Of a DNA stretch of 64,000 nucleotides, positions 16,415 through 25,309 are shown one piece after another. The stretch is from the NCBI RefSeq assembly GCF_016775155.1, contig NZ_JAEUGD010000066.1, positions 250,763 to 314,762 of the forward strand. The letters run 5' to 3'. The position numbers were made by a program, and so were the translations under genes. Position 1 is the stretch's first letter; every line of letters begins with the position of its first letter. A model generated the notes under the pieces. That model ran no database searches, was not told where the DNA came from, and was given only the letters and a program-made list of their open reading frames with translations. Origin of the DNA: Fulvivirga marina. GTDB lineage: Bacteria > Bacteroidota > Bacteroidia > Cytophagales > Cyclobacteriaceae.

Positions 16415-16901
16415 CTTCTCCCCCCTCTTTCTCTTTTTCCAAAGCATCAAAATCAAAACCTTTCTTTCGAACGTAAACGACCTTATCCACTTCAGTAACA
16501 ACCTCTCCTTCTTCATCCATCACTTCACAAGTAAATGTATAGTCTTTCTTTCCTATCCCTTCAATTTCTTCCCTAATCTCCGCAATCCTGTTTTTGCTAA
16601 TATTAAAAACACATTTTAAAGTTCCTCTTCCTTGCTTCTTGTACCTGATGGCTGCTGCCTTATCAAGTACTACATATTCTTTACCCAGATTGGCCATTAA
16701 AATAAACATATACCATGGATCACACATTGAATAAAGTGACCCTCCGTAATGTATACCAACCAGGTTTCGATTATACCACCTTAACTTCATGATCACCACA
16801 AAAGTAGTCATGTCTTTAGAAACCTTTTTCAGGTTGATACCAGTGCCTAATATAGGAGGCCACCAGTTAATCAGCTTCATTTTAGTTTGGATACTCAGCA
16901 T
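16398..16901 (-). CDS. DUF4442 hotdog-fold protein
   Basis: A 167-residue protein of the DUF4442 family, related to hotdog thioesterases. The family pattern is seen in KLINWWPPILGTGI, LRWYNRNLVGIHYGGSLYSMCDPWYM and YVVLDKAAAIRYKKQGRG. No catalytic residue can be assigned with confidence. A second Met at residue 8 (MKLINWWPP) is an equally good start. It is a single gene convergent with dinB. Confidence 0.88.
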   Translation of the reverse strand: MLSIQTKMKLINWWPPILGTGINLKKVSKDMTTFVVIMKLRWYNRNLVGIHYGGSLYSMCDPWYMFILMANLGKEYVVLDKAAAIRYKKQGRGTLKCVFNISKNRIAEIREEIEGIGKKDYTFTCEVMDEEGEVVTEVDKVVYVRKKGFDFDALEKEKEGGEVKTSE

Positions 16902-17016
16902 GCATACAAAATAAACGTATTACCGGAGAAATTTGGTAGCTTTGTTTAAAAGAATCGCAAAAAGATTTTTGCATCTTGGAGCTTAAGAAACTTAACGACT
17001 TATATTAATTCAATAA

Positions 17017-17454
17017 ATGAAAACAGCAGAGATAATTACCGAAAAAGGAACAATGAAAGTGGAGTTTTATGAGAAGGATGCTCCCAATACTGTAAAAAAT
17101 TTTATTGACCTTTCTAAAAAAGGATTCTATGACGGACTTACCTTTCACAGAGTAATTCCCAACTTCGTTATTCAAGGTGGTTGCCCTGAAGGTACGGGAT
17201 ATGGTGGTCCAGGGTACAAAATTGACTGTGAACTTGACGGAGATAACCAATATCATGATAGAGGTGTTATTTCCATGGCGCATGCAGGGAGAAATACCGG
17301 TGGTAGCCAATTCTTCATATGCCATAGTAGAGATAACACTGCAGGCCTTGACAGACACCATACGTGCTTTGGCAAGGTAGTTGAAGGCCTGGATGTAATA
17401 GACATGATCCGTCAGGGGGACAAAATCAACAAAATCAACATACATGAAGATTAA
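17017..17454 (+). CDS. Peptidyl-prolyl cis-trans isomerase, cyclophilin type
   Basis: A 145-residue cytoplasmic cyclophilin with no signal peptide. The active-site elements are FHRVIPNFVIQGG (Arg and Phe), MAHAGRNTGGSQFFI (Gln, Phe) and HHTCFGKVVEG. It should catalyse proline isomerisation during protein folding. Its end overlaps the next gene by 11 bp, so the two are co-transcribed. Confidence 0.95.
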   Translation: MKTAEIITEKGTMKVEFYEKDAPNTVKNFIDLSKKGFYDGLTFHRVIPNFVIQGGCPEGTGYGGPGYKIDCELDGDNQYHDRGVISMAHAGRNTGGSQFFICHSRDNTAGLDRHHTCFGKVVEGLDVIDMIRQGDKINKINIHED

Positions 17455-17920
17455 AATATTAACAGTTTTAATAGTAGTGGCAACTTTTGCCACTACTTAT
17501 GCTCAGAAAGAATCGAAAATGCCCGAAGTAACTATCACTTATGATCAAAAATTAGCCGAAACTAATGGAGAAGTGGAGTTAACTAAGGGAAAATGCATCG
17601 TTTTCGAAATTAAAAAAGTACAGGGTGGCGATCCCAGGGTTGACGCTCAGGTTACAACCTCATTGGTTTTTGACATTGCTGAGGATGCAAAGGAGTTTGA
17701 AATTAATGATAACTCATGGGAAAAAAAACAGGCTTATGTACGCATCAGCGAATGCAGGTGTATGGACAGAGGCTACAACCCTATTATCAGCGGCACACTC
17801 AAAGGTAAAAAACTTGCTGATAACAAGTGGCATATCGAGGCTGATGTCGTAGCCAGAGGCAAAGACAGTGGTGAAGATAGAATATTCAAATACACTGGTG
17901 TTATCTCCTCTCAAAAGTAG
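17444..17920 (+). CDS. Secreted protein of unknown function
   Basis: A 158-residue protein with a clear signal peptide (MKIKILTVLIVVATFATTYA, then QK). The mature part is beta-rich, with ISECRCMDRGYNPIISGTLKG in the middle, where two Cys two residues apart could form a disulfide or metal site. I recognise no family. Its start lies inside the cyclophilin gene, so translation is probably coupled. Confidence 0.75.
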   Translation: MKIKILTVLIVVATFATTYAQKESKMPEVTITYDQKLAETNGEVELTKGKCIVFEIKKVQGGDPRVDAQVTTSLVFDIAEDAKEFEINDNSWEKKQAYVRISECRCMDRGYNPIISGTLKGKKLADNKWHIEADVVARGKDSGEDRIFKYTGVISSQK

Positions 17921-18190
17921 CCTCAATCTATTTGATCAATACCTTTTCAATTGAACATTATGGAACTCCAGAGGTTAATTAGGTAAACTGCAAACTTAAC
18001 ACCCCGACATTAACCTAAACCTACAATCTATAATGTGAAAGTATTGTTACAAACCAAAGATCATCAAGCGCAGAGGGTTGTTATTTATTTCTGCAAAAGG
18101 ACGCTAACGTTTTTAGCAAATACTACTTAAACTGCATTTGCTTTTTTGTTTAAGCGTTCGGCAAATTTTATAAGCGGTAATGCTATAGTC
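17921..18190. other. Intergenic region before the RND operon
   Basis: No coding frame and no terminator hairpin I would trust. It is AT-rich DNA leading into the efflux promoter. Confidence 0.4.
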
Positions 18191-18210
18191 AATGTTTAAA
18201 CATTACTTTG
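18191..18210 (+). promoter_or_regulatory. Palindromic operator overlapping the RND promoter
   Basis: AATGTTTAAACATT (18191-18204) is a perfect 14-bp palindrome. It abuts a near-consensus -7 box TTACTTTG (18203-18210) 18 bp before the adaptor start. A TetR-type repressor binding there would block transcription. No TetR gene is in the window. Confidence 0.5.
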
Positions 18211-18227
18211 CGGGATAATTACGAGTT

Positions 18228-19307
18228 ATGAATTCAACAGTCAAGAAAATCCTGATTATTGCTATGATTTTAGCTGTAATTGGGTTTATAATTTACCCGC
18301 AATTAGATTTCGGTGATGAAAATACTCCGTCCACAATTAAGCACACTTCCAGTTCTTCTAGTAAACTACCTGTCACCGCAATTATTGCAAATACAACCAC
18401 TCTTGACAATAACCTACGGTCAACAGGCTCGTTAATGGCAAACGAATCTGTCACCTTAAGATCTGAAGTTGCTGGACTTGTTGAAAAAATCTACTTTAAG
18501 GAAGGTGAGCATGTCAAAAAGGGACAGTTACTCATACAATTAAATGATGACGAAGTAAGAGCTGAAATTGAAAAATTACAATTCACAAGAAAACTTAACG
18601 AAGATATTGAATACCGTCAAAAACAACTCCTTCAGCGAGAAGCCATTAGCCAAGAGGAATATGAGACCGCACTGACAACTTTAAACACCACACGCGCTGA
18701 CATTAAGGTTAGGCAGGTTAGACTTGATAAGCATCAAATTCGCGCTCCATTCAGTGGCGTTATAGGCCTGCGGTCGGTCAGCGTTGGTAGTTATCTAAAT
18801 CCGTCGGACAACATCGCCACACTATATAGTATCAACCCCATTAAAATTGATTTTTCCGTTCCGGGCAAATATTTGCCTCAGGTAAATGCAGGTGATAAAA
18901 TCACCTTTACAACAGATGCCTACGAAGAGCCCTTCTCTGGTAAAATATATGCCATAGAACCACAAATAGACCCCAAAACGAGAAGTCTGAAAATCAGAGC
19001 AACAAGTGAAAACGATGAGAACAAACTTTTGCCCGGCCAATTTGCCAAGATTCAGCTAACCATTGACAGTTATGAAAGGACTATAATGGTTCCTACAGAA
19101 GCAATTATCCCAGAGCTTAATGGCAAAAAGGTTTACGTTTATCAAAATGGTCTTGCCCAAACCAAACATGTGGAAACTGGTATAAGAACTGCGGACAAGA
19201 TCCAGGTAACTTCAGGCTTAAGCGCAGGTGATACCGTAATTACATCCGGAACGCTTCAACTCAGACAAGGCACTTCCATTGACATAGAACTTCAAGGCAA
19301 TGAGTAG
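18228..19307 (+). CDS. RND efflux periplasmic adaptor (membrane fusion protein)
   Basis: A 359-residue HlyD/AcrA-type adaptor. An N-terminal anchor helix (about residues 6-24) is followed by the barrel/lipoyl half motif LRSEVAGLVEKIYFKEGEHVKKGQLL, a short coiled-coil hairpin, and the second lipoyl half IRAPFSGVIGLRSVSVGSYL. A beta-barrel and a membrane-proximal domain ending in a VITSGTLQLRQG stretch complete it. It links the inner-membrane pump to the outer-membrane channel. The first of three overlapping genes, it overlaps the pump gene by 8 bp. Confidence 0.94.
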   Translation: MNSTVKKILIIAMILAVIGFIIYPQLDFGDENTPSTIKHTSSSSSKLPVTAIIANTTTLDNNLRSTGSLMANESVTLRSEVAGLVEKIYFKEGEHVKKGQLLIQLNDDEVRAEIEKLQFTRKLNEDIEYRQKQLLQREAISQEEYETALTTLNTTRADIKVRQVRLDKHQIRAPFSGVIGLRSVSVGSYLNPSDNIATLYSINPIKIDFSVPGKYLPQVNAGDKITFTTDAYEEPFSGKIYAIEPQIDPKTRSLKIRATSENDENKLLPGQFAKIQLTIDSYERTIMVPTEAIIPELNGKKVYVYQNGLAQTKHVETGIRTADKIQVTSGLSAGDTVITSGTLQLRQGTSIDIELQGNE

Positions 19308-22300
19308 TCTCTCCAATATCAGCATAGACAGACCTGTATTGGCCATTGTAATGTCAATCACTATTACATTATTTGGTCTGGTTGGTTTCAATTTCCTGGG
19401 TGTACGAGAGTACCCTAGCGTAGACCCTCCTATTATCACGGTTTCCACCAATTATGCAGGAGCAAACTCTGATGTGATCGAAACCCAGATAACGGAACCT
19501 CTCGAAGAATCAATCAATGGTATTGAAGGCATAAAAACACTCAGTTCTGTTTCCCGAGAAGGACGCAGTACCATTCGTGTAGAGTTTGGGCTTGATACTA
19601 ATCTGGAGGCTGCAGCCAATGATGTGAGAGATAAAGTATCGCGTGCAGTACGTAATTTGCCACCCGATGCGGACCCGCCCATTGTTTCTAAAGCAGATGC
19701 AGACTCATCTCCTATTATTGCTCTCAGAATATTTAGCAAAAAACGGAATCTACTGGAAATGTCAGAGATTGCTGACAATACTTTTAAAGAAACCTTCCAA
19801 ACTATAGAAGGTGTAAGTGAAGTAAGGGTTTGGGGAGAAAAAAGGTATTCTATCAGACTCTGGATGGACCCTGAAAAACTGGCTGCCTATCAGGTTACAC
19901 CGCTGGACGTATATGAGGCAGTAAATGCGCAAAACCTTGAATTACCGTCAGGAAGAATTGAGGGCTCTTCTACAGAATTGACCATAAGAACACTGGGCAG
20001 ACTTAATACGCCAGAGCAATATAACGACCTTATCATCCGGGAAGATGAAGAGACGATCATCCGCTTCAGAGATGTTGGAAGGGCAGAATTCTTCCCTGAA
20101 AATGATCGTACCGTGCTAAAAAATGATGGGATTCCCATGGTGATGACAGCCGTGGTTCCTCAACCAGGAACGAACAACCTGAGTATCGCTGAAAATTTTT
20201 ACAAGCGATTGGAAGGCATTAAAAAGAACCTTCCTGACGACATCGAGGTCTCTGTAGCCTTTGACAATACTGAATATATACAGGATTCTATTAATGAGGT
20301 AGAGCAGACCATCTATCTCGCCTTCTTTTTGGTGGTTCTTATTATCTTTATTTTCCTGCGCGACTGGAGAACTACTTTTATCCCTGTTATTACAGTTCCC
20401 ATTGCCCTAATAGGTTCATTCTTTTTAATGTACCTCTTTGGTTTCTCCATCAACGTACTCACCATGCTGGGTATAGTACTGGCCATTGGCCTGGTAGTGG
20501 ATGATGCCATTGTGGTATTGGAAAATATTTATTCAAAAATAGAAGGTGGTGAAAAGCCTGTTGATGCTGGCAAAAGAGGTACAGAAGAGATCTTTTTTGC
20601 AGTAATATCCACAACTGTAGCCCTATCTGCGGTATTCTTCCCCATTATCTTCCTTCAAGGTATAACAGGGCGACTTTTCCGTGAATTCGGTTTAGTGGTT
20701 GCCGGATCCGTTATCATTTCAAGCTTTGTAGCACTGACGCTTACGCCGATGCTATCTTCCAAATTGCTCAAAAGGCGCGAAAGACATAACTGGCTCTATA
20801 GAAAAACGGAGCCATTCTTTATAAAGCTTAACAATGTTTACGGCAATGCTCTTGATGCCTTTATGAGATACCGATGGATGGCTTTTGTTATTGTATTGAT
20901 ATCGGGCTTTGCTATTTACGGACTCATTAAACAATTACCCAACGAGTTGGCGCCACTGGAAGATAGAGGAACTTTCAGGGTAATTGCCACTGGACCCGAA
21001 GGCGCCACCTTCGAGTATATGGATTTTTATGTTGACCAAATGATTGACATGACCAAAAAAGAAGTCCCTGAAAATGCATCTATCATTTCGGTCACCTCAC
21101 CTGGTTTTGGGGCCTCGTCATCCGTTAACTCTGCTTTTGTAATTGTAAAGCTTGAAGATACAGAAAACAGAAAGCGCAGTCAAAGTGAAATTGTAGATGC
21201 CCTGAAACCTAAAATAGCTCAAAACACTCGTGCCCGTGCATTTGTTACTCAACCGCAAACCATAGGTGACAGACGAGGAGGTCTCCCAGTTCAGTTTGTA
21301 ATACAAGCACCTAACCTTGAAAAACTGAAAGAGGTACTTCCTCAGTTTCAGGAAAAGGCACAGTCCAGCCCTGTGTTTGACTTTGTAAACCTTGACTTAA
21401 AATTCAATAAACCCGAACTCAACGTCACCATTAACAGGGATAAAGCCCAAGACCTTGGTGTATCTGTACGTAACGTAGCTCAAACTCTTCAGCTGACCTT
21501 AAGTGGTCAACGGTTCGGATATTTTGTAAAAGATGGCAAACAGTACTACATCATAGGCCAGGTAGAAAGAGAGAATCGCAACGACCCTCTTGATCTTCGC
21601 TCCATCTATGTGAAAAATGATGACAATGAAATAGTGCAAATGGACAACCTCATAACCCTGCAAGAGAAAAGTACACCTCCGCAGCTTTATCGTTATAACA
21701 GGTTTGCTTCAGCCACATTTTCAGCGAGCCTTGCTCCTGGATATACTTTGGGTGCCGGACTGGAAGAAATGGACAGAATAGCTGAAGAAGTACTAGACGG
21801 GTCCTTCAGCACCGCTCTTGCCGGAAGCTCATTAGAATATCAGGAAAGTGCCAATAACCTGTACTTTGCTTTTGGCTTTGCTCTTATCCTTATTTACCTG
21901 GTACTGGCTGCTCAATTCGAGAGCTTCAGAGACCCGTTGATCATTATGTTCACAGTACCTTTGGCCTTAGCTGGCACACTTCTATCCCTTTGGTTTTTCG
22001 GTGAAACACTCAACATATTTAGTCAGATCGGTATCATCATGCTCATTGGACTGGTAACTAAAAATGGCATTCTGATTGTTGAATTTGCGAACCAGAGAAA
22101 GGCCCATGATATAGAACTTAAAGAAGCCATAATAGGTGCCGCCAAAGCTCGATTCAGGCCAATATTAATGACTAGCTTATCTACTATCTTAGGCATTTTA
22201 CCTATTGCACTGGCCTTAGGCGCAGGTTCTGAGAGCCGTGTTTCAATGGGAATAGCCGTAATAGGTGGTATGTTATTCGCCACTATACTTACCCTGTTTG

Positions 22301-22359
22301 TGATACCCGCAGTGTATAGTTATATCACCAGTAAACACAAAAGATTAGCAAGATTATGA
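19300..22359 (+). CDS. RND efflux transporter, HAE1/AcrB-like
   Basis: A 1019-residue proton-driven pump, of normal length for the family. The proton-relay pair Asp401-Asp402 is in GLVVDDAIVVLENI. The N-terminal SNISIDRPVLAIVMS, two large periplasmic loops and the twelve-helix pattern are typical, and the C-terminal repeat has GLVTKNGILIVEFANQ. Its type suggests export of hydrophobic compounds, but the substrate cannot be read from the sequence. It overlaps the TolC gene by 4 bp. Confidence 0.95.
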   Translation: MSSLSNISIDRPVLAIVMSITITLFGLVGFNFLGVREYPSVDPPIITVSTNYAGANSDVIETQITEPLEESINGIEGIKTLSSVSREGRSTIRVEFGLDTNLEAAANDVRDKVSRAVRNLPPDADPPIVSKADADSSPIIALRIFSKKRNLLEMSEIADNTFKETFQTIEGVSEVRVWGEKRYSIRLWMDPEKLAAYQVTPLDVYEAVNAQNLELPSGRIEGSSTELTIRTLGRLNTPEQYNDLIIREDEETIIRFRDVGRAEFFPENDRTVLKNDGIPMVMTAVVPQPGTNNLSIAENFYKRLEGIKKNLPDDIEVSVAFDNTEYIQDSINEVEQTIYLAFFLVVLIIFIFLRDWRTTFIPVITVPIALIGSFFLMYLFGFSINVLTMLGIVLAIGLVVDDAIVVLENIYSKIEGGEKPVDAGKRGTEEIFFAVISTTVALSAVFFPIIFLQGITGRLFREFGLVVAGSVIISSFVALTLTPMLSSKLLKRRERHNWLYRKTEPFFIKLNNVYGNALDAFMRYRWMAFVIVLISGFAIYGLIKQLPNELAPLEDRGTFRVIATGPEGATFEYMDFYVDQMIDMTKKEVPENASIISVTSPGFGASSSVNSAFVIVKLEDTENRKRSQSEIVDALKPKIAQNTRARAFVTQPQTIGDRRGGLPVQFVIQAPNLEKLKEVLPQFQEKAQSSPVFDFVNLDLKFNKPELNVTINRDKAQDLGVSVRNVAQTLQLTLSGQRFGYFVKDGKQYYIIGQVERENRNDPLDLRSIYVKNDDNEIVQMDNLITLQEKSTPPQLYRYNRFASATFSASLAPGYTLGAGLEEMDRIAEEVLDGSFSTALAGSSLEYQESANNLYFAFGFALILIYLVLAAQFESFRDPLIIMFTVPLALAGTLLSLWFFGETLNIFSQIGIIMLIGLVTKNGILIVEFANQRKAHDIELKEAIIGAAKARFRPILMTSLSTILGILPIALALGAGSESRVSMGIAVIGGMLFATILTLFVIPAVYSYITSKHKRLARL

Positions 22360-23663
22360 TGAGACTGACCCTGGTCATTACTTCTATTGTTTTGTTAGCT
22401 TCCCCCATTTTGGCACAGGAAGAACTGACACTCGAAAAAGCTATAGAAACAGCTCTTGAAAATAATTACTCTATCAAAATAGCCCGAAATAACGAAGAAG
22501 TAACCAAAAACAACTATACCTTGGGCAATGCCGGTTTTCTCCCCACCATTACCGCGGATTATAACCGTGATTACGGTGTTCAAAGCTTTGAGCAACAAAG
22601 ATCATCTGGAGAAGTTAGTGACAGTGGAGCCAAGAGCAAACGAGAAACATACGGCGCTACTCTAAACTGGACGATTTTTGACGGCTTCAAAATGTTCACC
22701 ACTTATGATCAACTGGAGGTGCTTAACCAGCAGAGTAAGGATCAAACAAAAGCTCAGATTGAACTTTTGGTTTACAATGTCACTGCGGCGTTTTACAGTG
22801 CCGCATTAGAAAAGGAGCGTCTGCTTCTCTTTGAAAGTAATGTAGAGCTGTCTGATGAACGTTTAAATGTATCCAAAGATAAGTATGAATTGGGGAAAGC
22901 ATCTAAAATTGAATACCTCCAGGCTCAGGTGGACCTGAACACAGATAAGTCTTCAATGATCAAACAACTGGAATTGTTGGCGATTAGAAAGTTTGAACTC
23001 ATGAAATTAATGGCCATTGATAAAGATACCCTCCACTTTAATATCAAATATGAAATTAAAAATGATCCGGATATTTCATTAAGAGGGTTACTCGATCATC
23101 TGGAGTCTCAGAATGCACAGTTACTCACATTAAAGAGAGATCAGGCAATAGCCCTGTATGATAAAAAAATAGTTCAGGGTGACAGATTGCCTGAAGTTGA
23201 CCTTTTTGCAGACTATACGCATTCCAGCTTCGAAACTCCTGCTGGCTTTGTTTTAAGTGGAAAATCCGATGACATTACCTATGGTATTGCTGCCAGATGG
23301 ACCATTTTCAATGGCTTTGATGTCAACAGACGAATGTCCAATGCTAAAATTCAGTACGAAAATGCTCAGTACCAATATAAAGACCAGTTATTAGCTTTCA
23401 CCACGGACATTAAAACAAGATATATCAACTATAGCAACAACCTTGATCTCCTGAAACTGGAAAAGGAAAACCTCAGTGTGGCCCGGGAAAACAACGAAAT
23501 AGCACAGGAACGATATCAGATAGGGCTCTCTAATTCCCTGGAACTACGCGAATCTCAGATCAATCTTATCAACGCAGAAATAAGATACCTCAACGCCGCA
23601 TTTGCCGCTAAACAGGCTGAGATAGAGCTAAAATACCTGAGTGGGATCCTAGTAGTGGAATAA
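22356..23663 (+). CDS. TolC-family outer-membrane efflux protein
   Basis: A 435-residue protein with a signal peptide (ending PILAQ). Two related halves of the outer-membrane efflux family are present, each with a long helical hairpin, seen as ELTLEKAIETALENNYSIKIA and VARENNEIAQERYQIGLSN. It forms the outer-membrane channel for the two genes before it. No terminator was recognised directly after it. A nuclease pseudogene begins about 80 bp downstream. Confidence 0.94.
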   Translation: MMRLTLVITSIVLLASPILAQEELTLEKAIETALENNYSIKIARNNEEVTKNNYTLGNAGFLPTITADYNRDYGVQSFEQQRSSGEVSDSGAKSKRETYGATLNWTIFDGFKMFTTYDQLEVLNQQSKDQTKAQIELLVYNVTAAFYSAALEKERLLLFESNVELSDERLNVSKDKYELGKASKIEYLQAQVDLNTDKSSMIKQLELLAIRKFELMKLMAIDKDTLHFNIKYEIKNDPDISLRGLLDHLESQNAQLLTLKRDQAIALYDKKIVQGDRLPEVDLFADYTHSSFETPAGFVLSGKSDDITYGIAARWTIFNGFDVNRRMSNAKIQYENAQYQYKDQLLAFTTDIKTRYINYSNNLDLLKLEKENLSVARENNEIAQERYQIGLSNSLELRESQINLINAEIRYLNAAFAAKQAEIELKYLSGILVVE

Positions 23664-23741
23664 GTTTAAGATTTGACATAAATGTAATTGTATCTGGTGA
23701 TTATGGTTAGCTTTACTTTGACCCTAAGCCACTTATGAAAA

Positions 23742-24133
23742 ATGGACCTTTTCCCTATTGTTGCCATAACCTCTGCTTACTGTAGCAATAGCCAGACACC
23801 AGTATCAAGCAATAATCACAATACTTATTCTCCAGCCACGGATGAGCTATTAGCCTGTATGCCCGGCCCATCCCCTAAAACACTCGAAATAATGACATGC
23901 AATATTGAAAAATATCCGAAAGACAACCAGTACTTACGACCATCAAACAACACAATGGCTTAGAAGTAACATTGGTTAATATACACCTGAAATGTTGCAA
24001 AAGCAGCAATGAATTGATTGACAACTTCATAACATTGGCATTGGACCAGTGCATCTGGGTATATGAGAAGTTAGTTTCAGATCACCGGCCCGTTATGGTA
24101 TCGCTCAAAAGGGATAAAATGTTTAATCTGTAA
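23742..24133 (+). pseudogene. Remnant of an endonuclease/exonuclease/phosphatase (EEP) family gene
   Basis: The first frame gives a lipoprotein-like start and LEIMTCNIEKYPKDNQ, which reads like the first strand of EEP nucleases (xMTWNIExFP) with Trp changed to Cys. It stops at 23961-23963. A second frame from about 23940 gives VTLVNIHLKCC, the middle EEP strand (xNxHLK), and then LVSDHRPVMVSL, the C-terminal SDHxPV motif, ending at 24133. The pieces are in the right order, but at least one frameshift and large internal deletions separate them, since the family is normally over 250 residues. Confidence 0.7.
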
Positions 24134-24141
24134 CCAGGCTA

Positions 24142-25296
24142 TTACTCAGCCTGGCTACTAAATATCTCTTCTAATTTATTTTCAAGTTCCTTTCCTCGAA
24201 GATTCTTTCCAATAATTTTTCCTTCAGGATCAAGTAAAAGAGCAAATGGTATCGAGTTAACATTGTATAGCCTCGCAGCCTCAGAGCCCCAAAACTTAAG
24301 ATCAGAAACCTGTGTCCAGTGTAGTTGATCCTGTTCGATAGCCTCAAGCCAGTCTTCACGCTTTCTATCCAACGACACGCCAAAAACTTCAAACCCTTTC
24401 TCATTGTACTTATTGTACATTCTTACCACATTGGGGTTCTCCATGCGGCAGGGTTTACACCATTTTGCCCAAAAATCCACCAACACATAGTTACCTCGCA
24501 AAGATGAAAGCTTAACTATTTCTCCATCTGGGTTAGGTAAGGCTATTTCAGGAGCAACCTGACCAATGGCTAGTTTTTTACTTTTCTCTACCTCACTTAC
24601 AAACTCCTGGGCTATGGATGAATTAGGCATCTCCTCGTCAAGAAGTGTAGCATAACGAACAAAGAACTCATGATGTTTATCTTTATCCAAATAGCGGCCG
24701 GATTTCAAAATCTCCACCACACCCAGTGATGCTCCGAGAGAATCTATTTTAGCCATTATTTGCTCCTTAAACTTCTCATCCAGTTCCACATATTCATCTC
24801 TTATAGCATCCATTTCTACCTGATCACCTGACTGACTGGCAGCTTTAAACCTTTCATTGATTTTTTGCATTGGCTCAGACGACTGGAAGCTGCTCGCCAT
24901 TTCCTGCACCTCACTGATGAAATCATGATCCCGGGATCCTTTCACTTCAAAAAAACCTTGTTGATTATTGCCGTCTACATTAACTACAACATCATCTTTA
25001 TCAAGAATTAACGGCACGAATTGTCTTCCATAAAAGTTAAGACGATAGTAACCCGGACTTTCAACCTTTACGTGCTGACTAAAAGTGTAGTCTTCCTCAT
25101 TCAAAGTGATCGTATCGTAAGGTACCGGTACATTGCCATTGAATTTCTCCAAAATTATCTGTCCATTTTGAGGATACCCCACAGTACCCGAAAGGTTGAT
25201 TGTTCCTTCGGTGCTCTGCTCTGATGAAGGGTTTGAAGAACAGGCCCAAAAGGAAACCACCGATATCATTAATATTCTTAAAAAGTTCATGTACAT
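24142..25296 (-). CDS. TlpA-like thioredoxin lipoprotein with DUF4369
   Basis: A 384-residue lipoprotein (Cys about 19). Residues 30-130 are a DUF4369 beta domain (LSGTVGYPQNGQIILEKF at its start). After a helical linker, residues 248-384 are a TlpA/ResA-like thioredoxin domain with WAKWCKPC (Cys280, Cys283) and the cis-Pro loop VNSIPFALLLDPEGKI. It should reduce or exchange disulfides in the periplasm. It lies 13 bp after gatB and is probably co-transcribed with it. The partner proteins are not known. Confidence 0.92.
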   Translation of the reverse strand: MYMNFLRILMISVVSFWACSSNPSSEQSTEGTINLSGTVGYPQNGQIILEKFNGNVPVPYDTITLNEEDYTFSQHVKVESPGYYRLNFYGRQFVPLILDKDDVVVNVDGNNQQGFFEVKGSRDHDFISEVQEMASSFQSSEPMQKINERFKAASQSGDQVEMDAIRDEYVELDEKFKEQIMAKIDSLGASLGVVEILKSGRYLDKDKHHEFFVRYATLLDEEMPNSSIAQEFVSEVEKSKKLAIGQVAPEIALPNPDGEIVKLSSLRGNYVLVDFWAKWCKPCRMENPNVVRMYNKYNEKGFEVFGVSLDRKREDWLEAIEQDQLHWTQVSDLKFWGSEAARLYNVNSIPFALLLDPEGKIIGKNLRGKELENKLEEIFSSQAE

Positions 25297-25309
25297 ATAT
25301 TTGCCTTTA

